DNA from: Mariprofundaceae bacterium | Lineage (GTDB): Bacteria > Pseudomonadota > Zetaproteobacteria > Mariprofundales > Mariprofundaceae | Direction of reading: 5' to 3' | DNA length: 9,314 nt | Assembly: GCA_030950835.1 (NCBI GenBank) | Contig: JAUZQU010000014.1 | Location: 1 to 9,314, forward strand | Shown: positions 4,590 to 9,314 of the stretch, piece by piece | How the letters are laid out: each line of letters begins with the position of its first letter | How positions within the stretch are numbered: the first letter of the stretch is position 1 | Translations under genes and position numbers: made by a program | Notes under the pieces: generated by a model | The model's database searches: none | What the model saw: the letters and a program-made list of their open reading frames with translations, nothing else | What the model was told of the DNA's origin: nothing

Positions 4590-7406
4590 TCACTTCAAAT
4601 GTGCTTGCAAGTAGCGACCTGTCCAAGATTGTGGACATTTAGCTACTGTTTCAGGGGTGCCTGCAACCACAATCTGTCCGCCTTTATCGCCGCCTTCTGG
4701 ACCCATATCAATCAGCCAGTCGGCTGTTTTAATGACATCCAAGTTATGCTCAATGACAATCACGGTATTACCCCTATCAACTAAGGCGTGTAAGACATCC
4801 AAGAGTTTGGCGACATCTGCGAAATGTAAACCTGTGGTGGGTTCATCGAGGATGTATAAGGTATCTCCTGTGGCTTTGCGGGCGAGTTCTTTGGCGAGTT
4901 TGATGCGTTGGGCTTCACCACCAGAAAGGGTAGTTGCAGCTTGCCCCAAACGAATATAACCCAGCCCAACTTGCTGCAAGGTATTGAGGCGTTTTTTGAG
5001 GCTAGGTACGGCATCGAAGAATTCTGCACCCTCATCAACAGTGAGGCTTAATACTTCATCAATGGTTTTGCCTTTATAACGTACATCCAAGGTTTCACGG
5101 TTGTAACGTTTGCCAGCGCAGGTTTCACAACTGACATACACATCAGGTAAAAAGTGCATTTCAACCTTAATCAAACCATCACCTTGGCAAGCTTCGCAGC
5201 GTCCACCTTTGACATTAAAGCTGAAACGCCCTGCTTTATAACCACGCGACCGCGATTCGGGAACAGCGGCAAACAATTCACGGATAGGGGTGAAAATGCC
5301 CGTGTAAGTGGCAGGGTTAGAGCGCGGAGTGCGTCCGATGGGGCTTTGGTCGATGTCGATGATTTTATCGAGGATTTGTTCGCCAAACATGGCGGTATGG
5401 CTGCCAATACGCTCGGTTTTTAAACCTTTGGCATGGGCAAAAGCGCGGTATAAGGTGTCCAAAGTCAGGGTGGATTTACCTGAGCCTGAAACACCGGTGA
5501 CACAGGTAAAGCGGGCAATAGGAAATTCAGCACTGACATCTTGTAAGTTGTGTTCGGTCGCACCTATGATGCCTAACATGGGGTGTTTCTTAGGCACAGG
5601 GCGGCGTTTGGGCACTTGAATGCACTTTCTACCCGATAAATAGTCTGCGGTGAGGCTGTCTGCAGCTAAAATATCGCTTAAACTGCCTTGGGCGACAATT
5701 TCACCACCATGTTCACCAGCAAGTGGACCCATATCCACGATAAAATCAGCATGACGAATGGCATCTTCATCATGTTCGACTACGACCACGGTATTGCCTA
5801 AATCACGCAGCCGTTTGAGTGTGGCTAACAACCTATCATTATCACGTTGATGTAAACCAATGGATGGCTCATCTAAAATATACAACACACCCACCAATGC
5901 CGAGCCGATTTGTGTTGCCAAACGAATACGCTGCGCTTCACCACCCGATAAAGTGCCTGAAGTACGGCTCAAACTTAAATAATCCAAACCCACTTCAAGC
6001 ATAAAACCCAAACGGGCATCAATTTCTTCAAGAATTTTCTCAGCGATATGTTGATCTTGCGGGTTCAAGCTGAGTTGAGTGATCCATGTTTGGGCTTCGC
6101 GTAGGGGTAAGTTGCAGACGGTGGGCAGGGATAGATTGCCCAATAAAACATGGCGGGCGGCGGTGTTCAGGCGAGAGCCTTCACATTTGGGACAGTCGAT
6201 GGCGTTGATATATTGGCTTAACTCTTCACGCACATCTTCAGAACTGGTTTCTTTATAACGGCGCTCAAGGTTAGGAATCACACCTTCAAAAGGGCGGCTG
6301 ACGGTACGCGCTTGGCTGGCAGTTTCAAAGATAAACGCTACCTTTTTGCGCCCCGTGCCATATAAAACCGCTTTTCTGGCTTCTTTGCTGAGTTGAGCAA
6401 AGGGGGTAAACATGTCGGCACCTGCAAATTTAGCAACGGCTTCAATGGTTTGGCGATACATGAATGTTTCACGCCCTCCCCAAGGGGCAATTGCACCTGC
6501 ATCTAGGGTTAATGTTTCATCGGGCACGACCAATGCAGGGTCAAAAATGGTTTGCCGACCAATGCCATCACATTGGCTACATGCACCAGCGGGGCTGTTG
6601 AAAGAAAATAAACGGGGTTCGATTTCGGGGTAGGAAATACCACAACTGGCACAGGCGCATTTTTCGGAAAACAGTCGTTCATCTTTGCCAATCAGCGCAA
6701 TCAACATACCTTCACCATAACGTAAGGCAGTTTCCACGGAGTCTGCCAAGCGTGTGCGCATGCCATCGCGGATGACCAACCTATCAATGACCAATTCGAT
6801 GTTGTGTTTGAATGTTTTGGCTAAGGCAGGCACATCTTCAACTGCCAACACCTCGCCATCAATACGAATACGCACAAAACCATCTTTGGTCGCTTGTTCA
6901 AGCTCTTTTTTGAACTCGCCTTTTTTGTTGCGGGCAATCGGGGCAAGCAGTTGGATTTTAGTGCCGACATCCAAGGCTGCGAGTTGGTCAATAATCAGGC
7001 TGGCAGGTTGTGAACTGATGCTTTTCCCACATTGATAACAAAAGGGTTTACCCACACGGGCAAACAATAGACGTAGATAATCGTAGACTTCAGTAATCGT
7101 GCCTACAGTGGAACGCGGGTTGCGGCTGGTGGTTTTTTGCTCGATGGAAATAGCAGGCGATAAACCTTCAATACTATCCACATCAGGCCGCTCCATGATG
7201 CCCAAGAATTGTCGTGCGTAAGCGGATAAAGACTCGACATAACGGCGTTGTCCTTCGGCATAAAGGGTATCAAAAGCAAGGGACGACTTGCCTGAGCCTG
7301 ACACACCTGTGATGACAGTGAGTTGTTCGCGCGGAATATCAAGGCTGATGTTTTTCAGATTGTGGACTCTTGCGCCTTGTACGCGGATGTTGGAGTGTTG
7401 TTTCAT
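4590..7406 (-). CDS. uvrA: Excinuclease ABC subunit A (UvrA)
   Basis: DNA-damage recognition ATPase of nucleotide excision repair; a UvrA dimer loads UvrB at lesions. With the ATG at 7404-7406 the protein has 938 residues (E. coli has 940), beginning MKQHSNIRVQGARVHNLKNI as the family does. Two ABC ATPase modules are complete: Walker A GVSGSGKS at 34-41 and 638-645, signature LSGGEAQR at 486-493 and 827-834, Walker B LYILDEP at 508-514 and 850-856. Zinc modules are intact: C252-x2-C255-x20-C276-x2-C279 and C737-x2-C740-x19-C760-x2-C763. The frame stays open up to 7652, but that extension is antiparallel to nothing known, overlaps ppnP in another frame and has no UvrA-like sequence. The start lies 10 nt after the ppnP stop with a weak TAAAG ribosome site, suggesting coupling. 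No LexA box was seen just upstream of the cluster's ppnP-uvrA part. Confidence 0.98.
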   Translation of the reverse strand: MKQHSNIRVQGARVHNLKNISLDIPREQLTVITGVSGSGKSSLAFDTLYAEGQRRYVESLSAYARQFLGIMERPDVDSIEGLSPAISIEQKTTSRNPRSTVGTITEVYDYLRLLFARVGKPFCYQCGKSISSQPASLIIDQLAALDVGTKIQLLAPIARNKKGEFKKELEQATKDGFVRIRIDGEVLAVEDVPALAKTFKHNIELVIDRLVIRDGMRTRLADSVETALRYGEGMLIALIGKDERLFSEKCACASCGISYPEIEPRLFSFNSPAGACSQCDGIGRQTIFDPALVVPDETLTLDAGAIAPWGGRETFMYRQTIEAVAKFAGADMFTPFAQLSKEARKAVLYGTGRKKVAFIFETASQARTVSRPFEGVIPNLERRYKETSSEDVREELSQYINAIDCPKCEGSRLNTAARHVLLGNLSLPTVCNLPLREAQTWITQLSLNPQDQHIAEKILEEIDARLGFMLEVGLDYLSLSRTSGTLSGGEAQRIRLATQIGSALVGVLYILDEPSIGLHQRDNDRLLATLKRLRDLGNTVVVVEHDEDAIRHADFIVDMGPLAGEHGGEIVAQGSLSDILAADSLTADYLSGRKCIQVPKRRPVPKKHPMLGIIGATEHNLQDVSAEFPIARFTCVTGVSGSGKSTLTLDTLYRAFAHAKGLKTERIGSHTAMFGEQILDKIIDIDQSPIGRTPRSNPATYTGIFTPIRELFAAVPESRSRGYKAGRFSFNVKGGRCEACQGDGLIKVEMHFLPDVYVSCETCAGKRYNRETLDVRYKGKTIDEVLSLTVDEGAEFFDAVPSLKKRLNTLQQVGLGYIRLGQAATTLSGGEAQRIKLAKELARKATGDTLYILDEPTTGLHFADVAKLLDVLHALVDRGNTVIVIEHNLDVIKTADWLIDMGPEGGDKGGQIVVAGTPETVAKCPQSWTGRYLQAHLK

Positions 7407-7416
7407 CGTGGCTACT

Positions 7417-7725
7417 TTAGGCGAAATGACAAATATAATCCAAATATTGCGAAACTTGGATATCAAATCCGCTATGCGCAGACACAGCAAAAGACTGCCC
7501 TGCTTGATAGTCATCCCATGCTTGGCAACCATCAAGGCGGACACGGCACGCACCTGCCAAGACCTCCATAATTTCAGCAGCTTCGGTGTTAAAATGATAT
7601 TCACCAGCCAACATGAAACCCAAGCTTTTATGTTCCCCTGTTGCGGTGACAATGCTGCGGCTACTCACCTTGCCATCGTAGTAAACATTGGCCTTTTTAG
7701 TGATGGTGACGTGTTCAAATGACAT
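7417..7725 (-). CDS. ppnP: Pyrimidine/purine nucleoside phosphorylase PpnP (DUF1255, YaiE-like)
   Basis: Small cupin-fold enzyme that in E. coli splits many purine and pyrimidine nucleosides with phosphate, giving the base and ribose-1-phosphate. The 102 residues slightly exceed E. coli PpnP (94) by a longer N-terminus. Family landmarks are NVYYDGKVSSR (13-23), LGFMLAGEYHFNT (35-47), EIMEVLAGACRV (51-62), the W70-x2-Y73-x-AGQSF stretch and VSAHSGFDIQV (81-91). A strong AAGGAG (complement of 7731-7736) lies 5 nt before the ATG and fixes the start. It sits 24 nt after mrcA and 10 nt before uvrA on the same strand, so it is most likely co-transcribed with both. The role is known from the family; no substrate preference can be read from the sequence. 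Confidence 0.9.
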   Translation of the reverse strand: MSFEHVTITKKANVYYDGKVSSRSIVTATGEHKSLGFMLAGEYHFNTEAAEIMEVLAGACRVRLDGCQAWDDYQAGQSFAVSAHSGFDIQVSQYLDYICHFA

Positions 7726-7749
7726 GATAACTCCTTAGTTGGGTGTTGT

Positions 7750-9314
7750 TTATAATTCGGTATCGAAGAAATCAGGGCTGCTTTCGACTTCGTTACTATC
7801 CATATCATCTTCTGTTTGCTCGCTGCTGGGTGCAGTACCCTCTCTGAAAGCTTCCAAAAAGGGATATTTTGTAGATTCACCAGCCAAGGCACCTGTTTTA
7901 TAGTCAATATTTGCCCATTCAATGCCTTCAGGCACAGGAAAGTTAACCACTTTACGGTTTTCATGCATCACTTGCATGGCCTCCATCCAGATGGGCAGTG
8001 CAGCACCACCACCCGTGGCTTTTCTGCCCATAGGTGCAGGGCTATCTTTGCCCACCCAAACGCCAGTGAGCACTTGCGGCGTAAAACCCATGAACCAAGC
8101 ATCCATTTGTTGGTTGGTGGTGCCTGTTTTGCCTGCTGCAGGGCGATTGAGCGCCTTGGCGCGACGTGCTGTGCCACGTTGTACTACACCTGTCATCAGA
8201 TTTTGTATTAAAAAAGCATCCACAGGATCTAAAATACGTTCAGCAGGGCGCATCGAGGCATTGACTGCCATCACAGGCTCAACATGACAGACTTGGCAGC
8301 GATTGCCTGCAACAGCACGATGTAATGTTTGCCCCGTTCTATCTTGCACTTGTTGTACGCCTACAGGCTCCCACTTCAAACCACCACTGGCGATAATAAT
8401 ATATGCTTTGACCATTTGTTCAGGGGTCACTTCTGTAGCACCCAAAGCAAGGGCGAGCTGCCTTGGGAATTTTTGTGTAAAGGGATAATCACGCAAGCGG
8501 CGGATGAAGGTATTGATACCCACATCTTGCAACAACCGAATCGCCACCAAGTTACGCGAATGTTCTAAGGCATTACGCAGGGTAACTGCGCCTGCGAAAC
8601 GATTACCATAGTTTTCAGGTCGCCAAAAATCATCGGCGGAGTCGTTAGCAAAAACAATAGGTGCATCCATGACAATGCTGGCAGGGGTAAAGCCTTTTTC
8701 GATAGCTGTGGCATATAAAAAGGGTTTGAAGGATGAACCAGGCTGACGTTTGGCTTGGCTAACACGGTCGAAACCACCCAATTTAAAGTCATAACCACCC
8801 ACGCGAGCAAGTACTGTACCGCGTTCTAAATCCACACTATATAAGGCAGACTCAATGGAAGGTTGCTGGATGAGTGTGACACCGCCTTCACCATCACCAC
8901 GCAGTAAAATTTCATCACCCACGATCCAATGTTTGGGTCTTTCTTTGCTGTATTCAGCTTCAGGATCCCATGTCCATTTAGGCTTGCTAAGCTGCCATTT
9001 TTTGTCAGCATCGTTGACTATAAGTGTGCCATCGGGGTTGATTTTCTCTAGCAAAGCAGGGCGTGTTTGATGTTTGTCGAAGCTGTCATTTTTACTACTG
9101 TGTTGTTTTGCCCAAGTTTGCAGCAAGGTTTGCCAAGTGTCTGACTTATGGTGAGTGGGGGGGCGGTAAAATTGAGTTTCTTCAAGGTTTAACAAACCTG
9201 AACGTAAGCTGTTGATAGACGTTTGTTCGATTTTTTCATCAAAAGGAACGGTAATACTCAAGCCCTGACGACGCAAAGCTTGGCGACCAAACTTTTGAAC
9301 CAGAGATGTTTCAA
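7750..9314 (-). CDS. mrcA: Penicillin-binding protein 1A, C-terminal part (partial)
   Basis: Class A penicillin-binding protein that polymerises and cross-links peptidoglycan, anchored in the inner membrane with its domains in the periplasm. The frame is open through the right edge, so the membrane anchor and transglycosylase domain are outside the window; about 521 residues are visible. They start in the linker ETSLVQKFGRQALRRQGLSI, which aligns with E. coli PBP1A after the transglycosylase domain, followed by an OB-like domain and the transpeptidase. Active-site motifs are complete: S-S-F-K (8725-8736, Ser codon 8734-8736), S-R-N (about 8551-8559) and K-T-G-T (about 8119-8130). GGYDF and GFTPQVLTGVWVGKD are also typical. 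A CXXCH motif occurs at 8284-8298. The end is an acidic Ser/Glu/Asp-rich tail. The apparent TTG start at 9276 is inside the gene. The alternative PBP1B is less likely from the OB-domain sequence. Confidence 0.92.
   Translation of the reverse strand, partial: ETSLVQKFGRQALRRQGLSITVPFDEKIEQTSINSLRSGLLNLEETQFYRPPTHHKSDTWQTLLQTWAKQHSSKNDSFDKHQTRPALLEKINPDGTLIVNDADKKWQLSKPKWTWDPEAEYSKERPKHWIVGDEILLRGDGEGGVTLIQQPSIESALYSVDLERGTVLARVGGYDFKLGGFDRVSQAKRQPGSSFKPFLYATAIEKGFTPASIVMDAPIVFANDSADDFWRPENYGNRFAGAVTLRNALEHSRNLVAIRLLQDVGINTFIRRLRDYPFTQKFPRQLALALGATEVTPEQMVKAYIIIASGGLKWEPVGVQQVQDRTGQTLHRAVAGNRCQVCHVEPVMAVNASMRPAERILDPVDAFLIQNLMTGVVQRGTARRAKALNRPAAGKTGTTNQQMDAWFMGFTPQVLTGVWVGKDSPAPMGRKATGGGAALPIWMEAMQVMHENRKVVNFPVPEGIEWANIDYKTGALAGESTKYPFLEAFREGTAPSSEQTEDDMDSNEVESSPDFFDTEL

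Noticed and set aside
7407..7652. N-terminal extension of UvrA by 82 residues
   Set aside because: It overlaps ppnP in another frame on the same strand, has no similarity to UvrA, and the ATG at 7406 gives the family length and N-terminus.
7288..7722. 144-codon plus-strand frame opposite uvrA and ppnP
   Set aside because: Lies antisense to two clearly conserved genes and has no recognisable domain or ribosome site.
9274..9276. TTG as the start of the PBP1A gene
   Set aside because: The frame continues upstream to the window edge with sequence that aligns to PBP1A, so the gene is simply cut by the edge.

Overview
The window is a stretch of chromosome from a Gram-negative bacterium, most likely a proteobacterium of moderate GC content. 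The evidence is a class A penicillin-binding protein of the PBP1A type, a PpnP nucleoside phosphorylase, a SuhB-type phosphatase and a FolD that resembles the enterobacterial form. The acetolactate synthase pair looks more like alpha-, delta- or zetaproteobacterial versions. I cannot name a genus; a deep-branching proteobacterium such as a zetaproteobacterium is a guess from protein character only.

Layout. Positions 1-577 hold no convincing gene. The first ~370 bases are a patchwork of inverted and tandem repeats, with motifs that resemble those found around REP-associated (Y1/IS200-like) transposases; the rest leads to a candidate promoter. Positions 578-3641 (+ strand) hold a tightly packed operon, ilvI-ilvH-folD, with gene overlaps of 4 nt and 1 nt. 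IlvI and IlvH form acetolactate synthase, the first common enzyme of valine, leucine and isoleucine synthesis. FolD interconverts one-carbon tetrahydrofolates. A 113-bp gap with several inverted repeats then separates this operon from a convergent cluster.

Positions 3755-9314 (- strand) read, in transcription order, mrcA (PBP1A; its N-terminal half lies beyond the right edge), ppnP, uvrA and suhB. Gaps are 24, 10 and 67 nt, so at least mrcA-ppnP-uvrA probably share a transcript. The products serve unrelated jobs: cell-wall synthesis, nucleoside salvage, nucleotide excision repair, and inositol phosphate hydrolysis with possible RNA-related roles. The cluster reads as housekeeping genes sharing a transcript rather than one pathway.

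No CRISPR array, tRNA, rRNA, prophage, toxin-antitoxin or recognisable defence system is visible, and I did not find a previously undescribed system. The points most worth a second look are the repeat patchwork at the left edge, the coupling of folD to acetolactate synthase genes, and a CXXCH motif in the periplasmic part of PBP1A.
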